The position numbers were made by a program, and so were the translations under genes. From CAIUGU01 sp965279735 (GTDB lineage: Bacteria; Pseudomonadota; Gammaproteobacteria; Steroidobacterales; Steroidobacteraceae), in contig OZ257260.1 in assembly GCA_965279735.1 (NCBI GenBank), forward strand, positions 3,596,001 to 3,660,000: a stretch of 64,000 nt of DNA, in the 5' to 3' direction. The notes under the pieces are model-generated. The model saw nothing but the letters and a program-made list of their open reading frames with translations, was not told the origin of the DNA and did not search any database. How positions within the stretch are numbered: the stretch's first letter is position 1; the number at the start of each line of letters is the position of its first letter. Shown piece after piece: positions 35,582 to 45,400 of this stretch.

Positions 35582-36636
35582 CGCTGCACTCCCTTCACTG
35601 CAGAGATGATCTTGAAGCCATTCTGTTCCGCTACTTTGGTGACCTGCGTGAAGTGTTCACTCAAGACCGATTCATACGGCAGGTGACGATTTGCCACGAG
35701 CCATAAACTCCCGCCATTGTTCAGCGCGGCTGCGGCAACAGCGATGAAGCGCCGGCCGATGTCAGGCCGGTCGGCGCGGTTCTGCGTGTGGAACGGCGGA
35801 TTCGAAACGATCACGTCATAGCGACGCGGCAGGCCCGCGGTGACGTCATGCCACAGATAGTCGATCTTCGCGTTGGTTGTGGTAGTCGCGACGTTGAGCC
35901 GGGCGAGATCCAGTGCACGCGCTTCGGATTCGTACAGGTCGAGAGCTTTGATGCGCGGACAACGCTGCAGCAGTTCCACCGAGAGAAAGCCGAAGCCCGC
36001 GCCGAGATCTGCTGCAACTCCGGACAGGCTCGCGGGCAGATGATCAGCCAGCAACTGCGATGCGGGATCGATGCGATCCCAGGCAAAGACACCCGGGCGG
36101 CTGACAAAACGTCCGTCCGCAATCGGTCGCACCGCATCGAGCGCCTGCCATTCGGCTGCGAGCTGTCGATTGGCAGGCCCCTGCAAAGGTGCGGTCCAGA
36201 ACACTCGGCATTTGTTCTTGATCATCGTTTCAAGTGGACCCGCCAGCTTTTCGAGATCGGACTCGGCGGACCGTGCGCCTTCGGTATTGGTCGAGCTGGC
36301 GACTACGATGCCGCCGGGCTGCGTCGAGGCGATCGCACGCGCCATCAATGCACGCGATTCATCGCGTTGCCGCGGCGGCAACATCAGCACGACGGGATAA
36401 GTTGTCGCCAGGTCACTGCCGCTTTTGACGACAGCAAGCCCCGCCCGTTCGAGCGCTTCGGCATCGGGCCTGAAGCTCTGCTCGCAGACGAGACCGGGCA
36501 AGGGACGCTGCTGCAAGGGTGCGCCGTTACGAGCGCGCAGGAACAACGCGCCATTCTGCGGCCAGGGCAGCCGGCCGCTGGCAAAGGGCAGGAACAGGGT
36601 CTCGAGCGCGACGTCGGTATGGCGGGCAGCGGGCAT
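35578..36636 (-). CDS. rsmC: RsmC/RlmG-like rRNA (guanine-N2) methyltransferase
   Basis: 352 residues. Two tandem class I domains: a degenerate N-terminal half and a C-terminal half with the SAM motif ADLGAGFGFLSVELL, and the catalytic VSNPPFHTQNR near residue 280, then LNNGGSLWLVANRHLPYE. This is the RsmC/RlmG pattern, which methylates guanine N2 in 16S or 23S rRNA. Coupled to rsuA by a 4-bp overlap, a coherent rRNA-modification pair. It diverges from the GST gene. Confidence 0.85.
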   Translation of the reverse strand: MPAARHTDVALETLFLPFASGRLPWPQNGALFLRARNGAPLQQRPLPGLVCEQSFRPDAEALERAGLAVVKSGSDLATTYPVVLMLPPRQRDESRALMARAIASTQPGGIVVASSTNTEGARSAESDLEKLAGPLETMIKNKCRVFWTAPLQGPANRQLAAEWQALDAVRPIADGRFVSRPGVFAWDRIDPASQLLADHLPASLSGVAADLGAGFGFLSVELLQRCPRIKALDLYESEARALDLARLNVATTTTNAKIDYLWHDVTAGLPRRYDVIVSNPPFHTQNRADRPDIGRRFIAVAAAALNNGGSLWLVANRHLPYESVLSEHFTQVTKVAEQNGFKIISAVKGVQR

Positions 36637-36778
36637 GGCGGACGGGCTCGGTTGCGGGCCGCGTATTCTAGCCGCCTTCGGCGGGGATAGCTTTACGACA
36701 CCTTTACATCTGGGGCGCTTACCCGAAGAATTCGACCCCCGTCAGCCGTTCCAGCCTTGTTTAATCAGAGGATTCCCC

Positions 36779-37390
36779 ATGCGCCTGTACCACAACCCGC
36801 TGTCATCGAGCGCAAGGCGCGCGCTGATGACCGCCATCCACCTGAAGGTGAAGTTCGAATCGGTGATCATCGATCAGTCGAAGCCCGAACAGCGTCGGCA
36901 GCTCGAGCAGGTCAATCCGAACGGCAAGGTGCCCGCGCTGGTCGATGGCGATTTCGTGCTCTGGGAGTCGTACGCAATCATGCAGTACCTCGCGGAACGG
37001 ACGCCGAAGCAGACCCTGTATCCGAAGGACGCCCGTGCCCGGGCAGACGTGAATCGCTGGATGTTCTGGGGTGCCAGCCACTTCTCGCCGGCGGTAGGCA
37101 TCCTGGGCTGGGAAAACTGGATCAAGGGACTCGTGGGTGCTGGTGCACCCGACCCGCTTGAAGTGGAACGGGGTGAAAGGGAAATCGGCAAGTACGCGCC
37201 GGTGCTGGATGCGCATCTCGCCGGTCGCGAGTGGATCTGCGGCGACGATGTGACGCTCGCCGATCTCGCGATTGCGCCGGTGCTGATGGTGTCTGAGGTC
37301 GCCCGGCTCCCTGTCAGGCACTACGCGAATTTGCAGGCCTGGTACGCGCGGGTCCGGGAGCTCGAGGCCTGGCAGAAAACGTCGCTGTAG
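36779..37390 (+). CDS. Glutathione S-transferase
   Basis: 203 residues from ATG 36779 (AGAGGA upstream). The N-terminal thioredoxin-like domain reads MRLYHNPLSSSARRALMTAI with the GSH-binding NPNGKVPALVDGDFVLWESYAI, and the C-terminal helical domain contains DDVTLADLAIAPVL. It conjugates glutathione to electrophiles or removes peroxides; substrate unknown. It converges with the HPt gene across 14 bp. Confidence 0.92.
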   Translation: MRLYHNPLSSSARRALMTAIHLKVKFESVIIDQSKPEQRRQLEQVNPNGKVPALVDGDFVLWESYAIMQYLAERTPKQTLYPKDARARADVNRWMFWGASHFSPAVGILGWENWIKGLVGAGAPDPLEVERGEREIGKYAPVLDAHLAGREWICGDDVTLADLAIAPVLMVSEVARLPVRHYANLQAWYARVRELEAWQKTSL

Positions 37391-37404
37391 GGTGAGGAAC
37401 CCGA

Positions 37405-37791
37405 TCAGGAAGGAATGTCGTAGCGATTGTCGGATTGAGCGCTCTGCCGTTCGGCCGTTTTGCGCGCGCGGCTGGAAGCGGATTCATGCAGGGCGTCACC
37501 CAGTTCGATCAGCAGCAGGTCGAGCGAGACGAGATTCCACTTCGAGGGATAGATCTCGAATGACTTGAGCAGCTTGTTGATCTTGCCGGCGCTGGCGCTG
37601 ACCCGGGTAAAGCCGAACATGGCGGCCGTGCCGTACAACTGGTGGGTGATGGAATCGAGCTCGGCGAGGCAGTGGTAGTCGCCTTCACGGATCCGCGCGA
37701 TCAGGGCGGAAACCTCGTTCAACTGGCCGAGCGCACGCCGGATATAGCGTGTGCCGATTTCCTCCAGCTGATTGTTGATGCGGGTGTCCAT
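37405..37791 (-). CDS. Stand-alone HPt-like phosphotransfer protein
   Basis: 128 residues, mainly helical. The HPt signature lies around His50 in SITHQLYGTAAMFGFTRVS, matching the H-x-L-x-G-x-A-x-x-x-G pattern of histidine phosphotransfer domains. It would relay phosphate between a receiver and a response regulator. No histidine kinase is adjacent; the nearest signalling block is about 11 kb downstream at 48-52 kb and receivers lie at 4039 and 48874. Start codon ATG at 37791. Confidence 0.78.
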   Translation of the reverse strand: MDTRINNQLEEIGTRYIRRALGQLNEVSALIARIREGDYHCLAELDSITHQLYGTAAMFGFTRVSASAGKINKLLKSFEIYPSKWNLVSLDLLLIELGDALHESASSRARKTAERQSAQSDNRYDIPS

Positions 37792-37850
37792 GTTCCCAGC
37801 GGCTGCGTCTTTCCTGACAGGCAGGCCGTTTTACCCCGAGTCGCCCTGCA

Positions 37851-38087
37851 TCAAACCGGAACTGTGTCCCAGACCCGCCTTTCTTGTATCGACAGGCGGT
37901 CGGCACCCTTCCCGTAAGGGGCATGACGTGGACCGCAGCACAGGCCACAGGTGTGATTGTGCGACGCGAGGCGGCCCACCGTTTCCGGCGTGAGTTCGGC
38001 ATTTCCCTTGTGCAAGACCTGTCGCGCCATGCGTCGGGTGCGGGCTTTATGGGTCCGGGTCAAGGCTCTGCGTTCGGCTCTGTTCAT
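37851..38087 (-). CDS. Small basic protein with Cys-containing SCxxC-like tail, 78 residues
   Basis: Starts MNRAERRALTRTHKARTRRM, very basic, then a segment with NHTCGLCCGPRHAPYG and a LSIQERRVWDTVPV end. Small proteins with this order (MNRAERR start, a Cys-x2-Cys-G-x-PR block and an ERR end) are common in proteobacteria, of unknown function. An upstream ATG at 38132 would add 15 residues. The cysteines may bind a metal; that is inference. Confidence 0.6.
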   Translation of the reverse strand: MNRAERRALTRTHKARTRRMARQVLHKGNAELTPETVGRLASHNHTCGLCCGPRHAPYGKGADRLSIQERRVWDTVPV

Positions 38088-38171
38088 GGCGGTGCTGTTC
38101 GGGCTGCTACGATGCAAGGGACGTTCTGACATGGGAAAGACGCAATGATTCCCTTGCGATAGAGTTGGGCC

Positions 38172-39701
38172 ATGAACGCAACCATCCGCTTCATCCGCTG
38201 GGCCGGCCTGATCTGCGTGATGGGCGCCTGTCTCTGGGCATGCGGCAATCGTGACGCAGATCCTGAAACGGCTGTCGTTGAATCCCCGGAAATCGCCTGG
38301 TTCAAGGGGAGCGTGCAGGAGGCTTTTGCCGAAGCCAAAGCGACCGAGCGTCCGGTATTCCTGTTCTGGAGCGCAGCGTGGTGCCCCTACTGCCAGCAGC
38401 TCAAGTCATCCGTCTTTACGCGGCGCGACTTCATCGAGAAATCCCGGCTCTTCGTGCCCGTCTATCTCGATGGCGACGATCCCGGTGCACAGAAGTGGGG
38501 TGAAACGCTGAAAGTGAGCGGTTACCCGACCGTGCTGATTTTACGGCCCGATGGCACCGAGCTGATGCGGATTGCAGGGGGCATGGATGTCGAGCGCTAT
38601 ACGGGAATCCTGGACCTCGCGCTGAGTGATACGCGCCCCGTAGCGCAGATCCTGGCGACGCTCGATACGTCAAAAGAAAAACTTTCCGCTGATGATTGCC
38701 GGCGACTCGCGTACCACGGTTTCGTTCTTGAGACAGCGGCGGTCGAATATACGAGGCTTGCAAACCTGATGTGGCAGGCCGCAGAACGTTGTCCTGAAGC
38801 CTTGAGTGTCGAGCGAGCAAGGCTGCAGGTGCAGTCGGTGGCGCTTGATATCAAGCAACCCGTGACAGACAGGGTGAAAGCAATCGTCGAGCTGTTGGGC
38901 AACACCGATCTATCGGTGGCCGTCGCAGATACACTCTTCACTCTCGATGACAGTTTCTTTGTTGCCGCACGCAGTGCTGCGGTGGTACCCGAAGAAGAGC
39001 TGCGCGACCGCTGGTTTCGCGTGATGGACGCTGCCGCAATGGATCCGCGGTATTCGGAGTCGGACCAGTTCTTCGCGCTCACCAACAAGCTGAATGGCGC
39101 AAAGGTCTTTGGCGCACTGACGCCGGAGATGATCGCTAACGCTCGCGCGCGAGTCGCAGCGTCGCTTGCTCGTCAGCACGATGCGTATACGCGAGCCAGC
39201 GTAGTCAATTCCATCCTGTACGTGATGGATACGCTCGACGATCAGGACGAGCTGTACCGGATTGCCGAACAGGAGATGCAGACAGCCGCGACGCCGTACT
39301 ACCTCATGCCGGATCTCGCGGCGATCGACGAGAAGCACGGGAGGACAGACTCAGCTCTCGGCTGGCTTGAACGCGCCTATAACGAATCGCGGGGCCCAGC
39401 AACCCGGTTCCAGTGGGGCACGTCCTATGTCGCAGGCCTGATCCGCATGCATCCGCAGGATGAAGCCAAGATTCGCGCGACGGCGCTCTCAGTGCTGAAT
39501 GAGCTCGATGGACCGGATCGCCTCTACCAGCGCACGAACACGCGGATTGCCCGCCTTGAAAAGCTGCTCGAAGAATGGAATGCGGATGGTTCGCGCGTGG
39601 CCACCATCAAGGCAGTGCAGGCGCGGATGCAGGATCTCTGCATGAAGATTCCGGAGACCGAGGCTGCAGAGCGGAAATCCTGCGCAGGGTTTCTCAGCTA
39701 G
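38172..39701 (+). CDS. Thioredoxin-domain lipoprotein with helical repeat C-terminus
   Basis: 509 residues. Lipobox LWAC (Cys24) at the end of a hydrophobic segment. The thioredoxin fold (about 40-150) carries the redox pair Cys71-Pro-Tyr-Cys74 in WSAAWCPYCQQL and the cis-proline region SGYPTVLILRPDG. The rest is alpha-helical, with TPR-like irregular repeats. It probably reduces or oxidises envelope thiols at the outer or inner membrane, with the helical part as a platform; this is inference. Converges on the epimerase gene, 3 bp between stops. Confidence 0.85.
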   Translation: MNATIRFIRWAGLICVMGACLWACGNRDADPETAVVESPEIAWFKGSVQEAFAEAKATERPVFLFWSAAWCPYCQQLKSSVFTRRDFIEKSRLFVPVYLDGDDPGAQKWGETLKVSGYPTVLILRPDGTELMRIAGGMDVERYTGILDLALSDTRPVAQILATLDTSKEKLSADDCRRLAYHGFVLETAAVEYTRLANLMWQAAERCPEALSVERARLQVQSVALDIKQPVTDRVKAIVELLGNTDLSVAVADTLFTLDDSFFVAARSAAVVPEEELRDRWFRVMDAAAMDPRYSESDQFFALTNKLNGAKVFGALTPEMIANARARVAASLARQHDAYTRASVVNSILYVMDTLDDQDELYRIAEQEMQTAATPYYLMPDLAAIDEKHGRTDSALGWLERAYNESRGPATRFQWGTSYVAGLIRMHPQDEAKIRATALSVLNELDGPDRLYQRTNTRIARLEKLLEEWNADGSRVATIKAVQARMQDLCMKIPETEAAERKSCAGFLS

Positions 39702-39704
39702 GAG

Positions 39705-40793
39705 CTATACACGCCGCAGCCGTGCGAGCGCTTCCTTCTCGCGCTCAGGCGTCAACCAGCCTTCGGGGTTGGCGCGTCGTTCCGCCGGCAGGGTTCGCCA
39801 CCAGTCGAGCGTGGCGCTCGCGGTTTCGAGCAAGGGCCGGATCGAGAGGCCGGCAGCTTCCGCAGCAGCCGTTGCAATGAACCACGGCGGGCCGCCCGGT
39901 GCGACCAGCGGTAGCTGGATATCCATGCGTTCGAGCAGTTCCGGTGTGGGCCGACGAAAGCGCGCCGACTGCCTGCCTGCTTGCCTGAGCGTATTCAGGA
40001 CGTCGCTCCACATGACGGGTGGCGATGCGGCATTGAAGGTGCCTGCCGTATTGGTCTCCGCCAGCTGCAGCATCCAGTTCCCGAGATCCCGCACGTCGAT
40101 CCATTGCAGCGTTTCACCCGGATCGGGTGGACCGAGAACGTCGCCCCCGCGTGACAGTCGCTCGACCCAGTAGGTGAAACGATCCGTGTCGTCACCCGGC
40201 CCGACGATGTAGGTGGGACGGATGACAGTCGCCGCGTCTCCATACAGCTCGCGAACGATGCGGTCGCATTCGGCTTTCAAAGGTCCGTAGTTTTCGCCTG
40301 TCACGCGTTCTTCGGCGGGATCGGGGGCGGGGTACAAAAGACTGTTTTCAGCGAACGTTCCACCCTGCTCAAGCTGGTATGTGGAGATCGTCGAGATGTA
40401 GAGGTAGCGGCCCACGCGACCGTACAGCAGTTCTGCAGAATCGCGGACATGCCGGGGCACGTAGCCTGAATTGTCGATGACCACATCCCAGCGCCGACGA
40501 CCCCGTAGTGCAGTCAGACCCTGGTCAATCCGGGCGTCGCGATTGCCGATCAGCGTTTCGACGCGGTTGCCATAGAGGCCGGCTGCAGAACGCCCGCGAT
40601 TGAACATCGTGACGGTGTGGCCGCGCGCGAGGGCCAGTTCGATCTGGTGCGGGCCCAGAAACCCTGTCCCGCCGAGGACAAGAATGTCGAGCCGCTTGTC
40701 CGCACGCGGTGTCGCGGCGAAAGGCGAAATGCCGGCAGTGCCGAGTCCCATCGTTGCCAGCGCCCATTGGAGTAACGTTCGTCGTGTTGCCAT
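39705..40793 (-). CDS. Tat-exported NAD-dependent epimerase/dehydratase-like protein
   Basis: 362 residues from ATG 40793, with GGGGAG about 4 nt upstream. The N-terminus MATRRTLLQWALATMGLG is a twin-arginine signal. The mature domain begins ILVLGGTGFLGPHQI (Rossmann motif), then an SDR-like YxxxK is hard to place; YKLEQGGTF-like segment reads YLYISTISTYQLEQGG and the later YGPLKAECDRIVRELYG supplies YxxxK. Reaction and substrate unknown; exported cofactor-binding dehydratases are unusual because NAD must fold in before Tat export. Confidence 0.82.
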   Translation of the reverse strand: MATRRTLLQWALATMGLGTAGISPFAATPRADKRLDILVLGGTGFLGPHQIELALARGHTVTMFNRGRSAAGLYGNRVETLIGNRDARIDQGLTALRGRRRWDVVIDNSGYVPRHVRDSAELLYGRVGRYLYISTISTYQLEQGGTFAENSLLYPAPDPAEERVTGENYGPLKAECDRIVRELYGDAATVIRPTYIVGPGDDTDRFTYWVERLSRGGDVLGPPDPGETLQWIDVRDLGNWMLQLAETNTAGTFNAASPPVMWSDVLNTLRQAGRQSARFRRPTPELLERMDIQLPLVAPGGPPWFIATAAAEAAGLSIRPLLETASATLDWWRTLPAERRANPEGWLTPEREKEALARLRRV

Positions 40794-40822
40794 TGCTCCC
40801 CCGACCGGTCTCACGCCAACTT

Positions 40823-41536
40823 TCAAGCCATATCAAAGAGCAGCGCTTCTCCCGCGGGCGAGCCCTTGAGGCTGATCGTTGTGGCTCCCATGTCCGCGAC
40901 GAACGCAGCGCCATCGCCGGCAACGAGTGTCTTGCCGTTCACTTCAACGGAGCCTTTCGCCACATGCAGCCAGGCATAACGGCCGGCAGACAGGGGATGC
41001 TCCACGGCCTGGCTCGCGGACTGCAGGACCGTTGCATACATGCGCAGGTCCTGGTTGATCCGGATGACCTCGTCGCTGTCCGTGTCTGCGCCGACGAGTT
41101 TCAGGATGCCGGCGCGCGATTCCACCGGATAGTGGATCTGCGAATACGAGGGCTTGATGCCTGCCTTGCCGGGGATGACCCAGATCTGCAGGAAGTGCAC
41201 GAGATCGGTTTTTGAATGGTTGAACTCGCTATGGGCGATTCCCGTCCCTGCGCTCATCTTCTGCACGTCGCCGGGCTTGATGACGGAACCCGTGCCGATG
41301 TTGTCCTTGTGCTCGAGCGCCCCTTCGAGAACGTAGGAGATGATCTCCATGTCCCGGTGTGAGTGCGTGCCGAAGCCCATGCCGGGCTGGACGGTGTCGT
41401 CATTGATGACGCGCAGGCTGCGAAAACCCATGAACCGCGGATCGTAATGATCGGCGAAGGAGAACGTGTGGTAACTGTCGAGCCAGCCGTGCTGGCTGTG
41501 CATCCGGTCGCCGGCCTTTCTCACGATCATCGTCAT
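40823..41536 (-). CDS. Pirin family protein
   Basis: 237 residues from ATG 41536 (GGGGAGAG 5 nt upstream). The cupin metal site is seen in GFGTHSHRDMEIISYVLEG and in the GTGIAHSEFNHS segment, typical of YhaK/pirin proteins. Some pirins have quercetinase activity or redox-sensing roles; the specific role here is unknown. Lies 29 bp upstream of the Tat epimerase gene on the same strand, so possibly co-transcribed. Confidence 0.93.
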   Translation of the reverse strand: MTMIVRKAGDRMHSQHGWLDSYHTFSFADHYDPRFMGFRSLRVINDDTVQPGMGFGTHSHRDMEIISYVLEGALEHKDNIGTGSVIKPGDVQKMSAGTGIAHSEFNHSKTDLVHFLQIWVIPGKAGIKPSYSQIHYPVESRAGILKLVGADTDSDEVIRINQDLRMYATVLQSASQAVEHPLSAGRYAWLHVAKGSVEVNGKTLVAGDGAAFVADMGATTISLKGSPAGEALLFDMA

Positions 41537-41601
41537 CGATACTCTCCCCACCTTGCAGATCGGCCGCAGTATAAAGGCGACATCGGCAGTAAGGAGGCCT
41601 C

Positions 41602-42051
41602 ATGGGTTCAAGGAGAGTGGCAATGGCAGGGCTGGCCTGCCTGTGGCTGGGTGCGTGCGGTTCGGCCGATCCCCCGGAGGTTCAGGTCCGGGCGGTGATC
41701 GATGCGGCCGAAAAGGCAGCCGAAGCCCGCGATGTTTCCGGATTGATGGACCTCGTATCCGCGGACTACAAGGACAGCGACGGCCGGCAGCCGGACGAGC
41801 TGAGCCGCTACCTGCGCGGCTACTTCATTGCCAACCAGTCGATTCACCTGCTGACCCGCATCGAGAAACTGGAGTTTCCAGCCACCGATGTGGCGGAAGT
41901 CGCCTTGACGGTAGGGATGGTCGGACAGGACGCCGAATCGCAGTCCGCCTGGGATCTGGCAGCGGATGTCTGGCAGCTCAAGCTGACCCTCATGAATGAG
42001 AGCGGCGACTGGCGGGTCACCCATGTGGATGCCAAACCCGCGGGCCGTTGA
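41602..42051 (+). CDS. NTF2-like lipoprotein of unknown function
   Basis: 149 residues. Lipobox LGAC (Cys19). A perfect TAAGGAGG Shine-Dalgarno is just upstream. The mature part (VRAVIDAAEKAAEARDVSGLMDLVSADYKD, quoted in two pieces: residues 28-48 and 49-57) has the helix-then-strand pattern of NTF2/SnoaL-like domains, ending in WRVTHVDAK. Function unknown. It diverges from the pirin gene; about 380 bp follow before gltB2. Confidence 0.8.
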   Translation: MGSRRVAMAGLACLWLGACGSADPPEVQVRAVIDAAEKAAEARDVSGLMDLVSADYKDSDGRQPDELSRYLRGYFIANQSIHLLTRIEKLEFPATDVAEVALTVGMVGQDAESQSAWDLAADVWQLKLTLMNESGDWRVTHVDAKPAGR

Positions 42052-42105
42052 TCCCGGCGGGCCGCAGGGCGGGCCCGTGCACCTTTATAGGGGTTTTGCA
42101 GTGCA

Positions 42106-42133
42106 TTGACGGAACGTCGTGCCCCTGTAATAT
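42106..42133 (+). promoter_or_regulatory. Sigma-70 promoter of gltB2-gltD2
   Basis: TTGACG (42106-42111), a 16-bp spacer, and TAATAT (42128-42133). Predicted transcription start near 42140, leaving a leader of about 290 nt before the ATG at 42430. Confidence 0.65.
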
Positions 42134-42139
42134 GCCTTT

Positions 42140-42429
42140 ACGCAGGCAGCTGACTGGGGTCCCGCCCGCCGCGGATCTCCATGCGCACCGCAGGCCTTGA
42201 GCTCTGAAGCGCTAGGCCTGCCGCGAAAAATTCATTCTGCATCAATGAGTTGGCAGAATCATCAGGAGTGTTGCGAGGCCGCACACGCCCTGTCCTCGTC
42301 CTGCGCCTAGGCACTGCCGGGCTGCCCGGGGACGGGTTGATCGCGAGTGGGACGGATCTTGCAGGTCGAGTTCGGATTTGATTTGAAGAGGCTGACGCAG
42401 ACGTGCTTCGGGACAGGACAGAGGCTGCC
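42140..42429 (+). promoter_or_regulatory. Long structured 5' leader of gltB2
   Basis: About 290 nt with no convincing gene. It contains three perfect hairpins: an 8-bp stem GCAGGCCT/AGGCCTGC (42190-42197 with 42214-42221), a 7-bp stem ATTCTGC/GCAGAAT (42234-42240 with 42253-42259), and a 5-bp GC stem (42317-42321 with 42325-42329). It does not match a riboswitch I recognise. It may hold an attenuator or small-RNA target controlling GOGAT. Confidence 0.5.
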
Positions 42430-45400
42430 ATGGGTGCCAGAACAGAATCGACAACGCTGAACCTCGGCGAACGCGGGGACATTGGCCTGTACCGGGCGGC
42501 TTACGAGAAAGACAGCTGCGGCTTCGGCTTGATCGCGAGCATGGACGACCAGGCCAGCCACTGGCTGGTGCAGACGGCGGTCCAGGCGCTGACCCGCCTC
42601 ACCCATCGCGGAGCGGTCGCCACCGACGGCAAGACGGGCGACGGTTGCGGCCTGATGCTGAAGAAGCCCGAAGGTTTCCTGCGCGCTGCCGCCAAAGAGG
42701 CAGGCATCGCCATCGGCCCCCTGTTTACGGCGGGCAACGTCCTGCTGAACAGCGATGCCGGACTCGCCGCGCGTGCCCGCAAGGTCCTGGAAGAAGAACT
42801 CGTTCGCGAAGGCGTTGAGCCTGTCGGCTGGCGCGTGTTGCCGACCGATATCTCGGTCTGTGGCGAGCAGGCGCTCAAGACGCTACCGCGCTTCGAGCAA
42901 ATCTATGTCAATGCGGCCGCCGATATGGATGAAGCCGGTTTCAACCGCAAGCTGTTCATGGCGCGGCGCCGGGCCGAGAAGCTCCTGCACGACGACCCGG
43001 TGTTCTACGTGCCCAGCCTGTCGACCATCTCGCTGGTCTACAAGGGCATGGTGATGCCGCAGCACCTGGTCGAGTTCTATCGCGACCTGGCCGACGAGCG
43101 CATGACTTCGTCAGTGGCCATTTTCCACCAGCGCTTCTCGACGAACACGATGCCGCAGTGGCGGCTGGCCCATCCGTTCCGTTTCCTCGCGCACAACGGC
43201 GAGATCAATACGGTCGAAGGCAACCGCAGCTGGGCGTACGCGCGCGGCCCGATATTCAAGTCGCCGTTGCTGCCCGATCTCGGTGACGTGCTGCCGCTGG
43301 TCTCGATGCACGGGTCGGACTCGCAATCGCTCGACAACATGCTCGAAGTGCTGCTGATGGGCGGCCTCGACGTCATGCATGCCATGCGCCTGCTGATCCC
43401 GCCGGCCTGGCAGACCGTGGATTCCATCGATCCGGACCTGCGTGCGTTCTACGAATATCACGTCACGCACATGGAGCCGTGGGACGGACCTGCGGGTGTC
43501 GTGCTGACCGACGGTCGCTATGCGGCGTGTACGCTCGATCGCAACGGCCTGCGGCCTGCGCGCTGGGTCATCACTGATAACCGTCATCTCACCATCGCCT
43601 CCGAAACAGGCGTGTGGGACTACAAGCCGGAACAGGTCGTCAAGAAGGGCAAGCTCGGGCCCGGCGAGATGATTGCGCTCGACCTCACGAGCGGGGAATT
43701 CCTGGACACCCGACGTATCGACGATCTGCTCAAGAACCGCTACCCGTACAAGCAGTGGCTGAAGCAGGGCGTGCGCTATCTGGAACAGGACCTGATCGAT
43801 CCGGCGCTGGCAGCCGAGCCGATGGATCGCGAGACGCTCGCGACGTACCAGAAGATGTTCAACATCACGGCAGAAGAGCGTGACGAGATCATCCGTGCGC
43901 TTGCGGTGGATGAGAGCGAAGCCGTGGGTTCAATGGGTGACGACACGCCGATGCCGGTGCTGTCGCACAAGATCCGTTCGCTGTACGACTATTTCCGGCA
44001 GCAGTTCGCGCAGGTGACGAACCCGCCGATCGATCCGCTGCGCGAAGCGCTCGTGATGTCGCTGCAGACGCAGATCGGTCCGGAAGCGAATGTCTTCACG
44101 CCGAAGCCGCAGCATGCGAAGCATGTCGTGCTCAACTCGCCGGTCCTGTCGCAGCGCAAGTTGCGGCAGCTGATGGCGATGGAGGCCGAAGGTATCTCGC
44201 ACGAATTCCTCGATCTCCAGTATCCGGAGAGCGGGCAGCTCAAGGACGCCATCGTTGCGGTGTGCGACAAGGCAGAGGCTGCGGCGCGTGCCGGCAAGCT
44301 GGTGCTGCTGCTGTCGGACCGATATCTCAAAAAGGACATGCTGCCGATCCATGCCCTGCTCGCGACGGGCGCGGTACACCACCGTCTCGTCGAGAAGGGT
44401 CTGCGCTGCAAGTGCAACATCGTCGTCGAGACGGGCACGGCCCGCGATCCGCATCACTTCGCATGCCTGATCGGTTATGGCGCAACGGCAGTGTACCCGT
44501 ACATGGCGTACCAGACGCTGTTCGACATGCTGCGCAAGAGTGCGCCCGCGATGGATTCCGATACGCGTGCCGAGCTCGGACGCAGCTATCGTCGCGGGAT
44601 ACGCAAAGGCCTGTTCAAGATCATGTCCAAGATGGGCATCTCGACCGTTGCCAGCTATCGCAGCGGCCAGCTGTTCGAGATCGTCGGGCTGTCGACCGAA
44701 ATCGTCGACCTGTGTTTCCGCGGCACGGTCAGTCGTATCGAAGGCGCGGCTTTCGAGGATCTCGAGAACGACCAGAAGATGCTGGCGATCCGTGCCCGCA
44801 ATCCGAAGTCGGCCGTGGACCAGGGCGGCCTGCACAAGTTCGTGCACGGCGGCGAATACCACATGTACAACCCTGATGTGATCGCGACGCTGCAGTCGGC
44901 GGTGGCTTCGGGCGATTACGAGATCTACAAGCAGTTCGCTGCGATCGTGAACGAGCGGCCCGTGGCGGCGCTTCGCGATCTCTTTGCGCTCAAGACCGGG
45001 CGGGCTGCGGTGCCCATCGCGGAAGTCGAGTCGGTCGAGAAGATCCTGATGCGGTTCGATTCGGCGGGCATGTCGCTGGGTGCGCTGTCGCCGGAAGCGC
45101 ATGAGGCGCTGGCCATCGCGATGAACCGTCTCGGCGCACGTTCGAATTCAGGCGAAGGCGGCGAAGATCCGAGCCGCTATGGCAACGAGAAGAATTCCAA
45201 GATCAAGCAGGTGGCTTCGGGCCGCTTCGGTGTAACGCCCGAATACCTCGTCAGCGCAGAAGTGCTGCAGATCAAGGTCTCGCAGGGTGCGAAGCCGGGC
45301 GAAGGCGGGCAGCTGCCGGGCCACAAGGTCAACGAGATGATCGCGAAGCTGCGTTTTGCGCGTGCAGGCGTAGGCCTGATTTCGCCACCGCCGCATCACG

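Noticed and set aside
42041..42077. GC-rich CGGGCC/GGCCCG repeat after the NTF2-like lipoprotein as a terminator
   Set aside because: The arms are far apart and there is no T-run directly after, so termination is not supported.
43930..45102. 390-residue open frame on the minus strand inside gltB2
   Set aside because: Same reasoning: antisense to gltB2, low-information composition, no domain motif.
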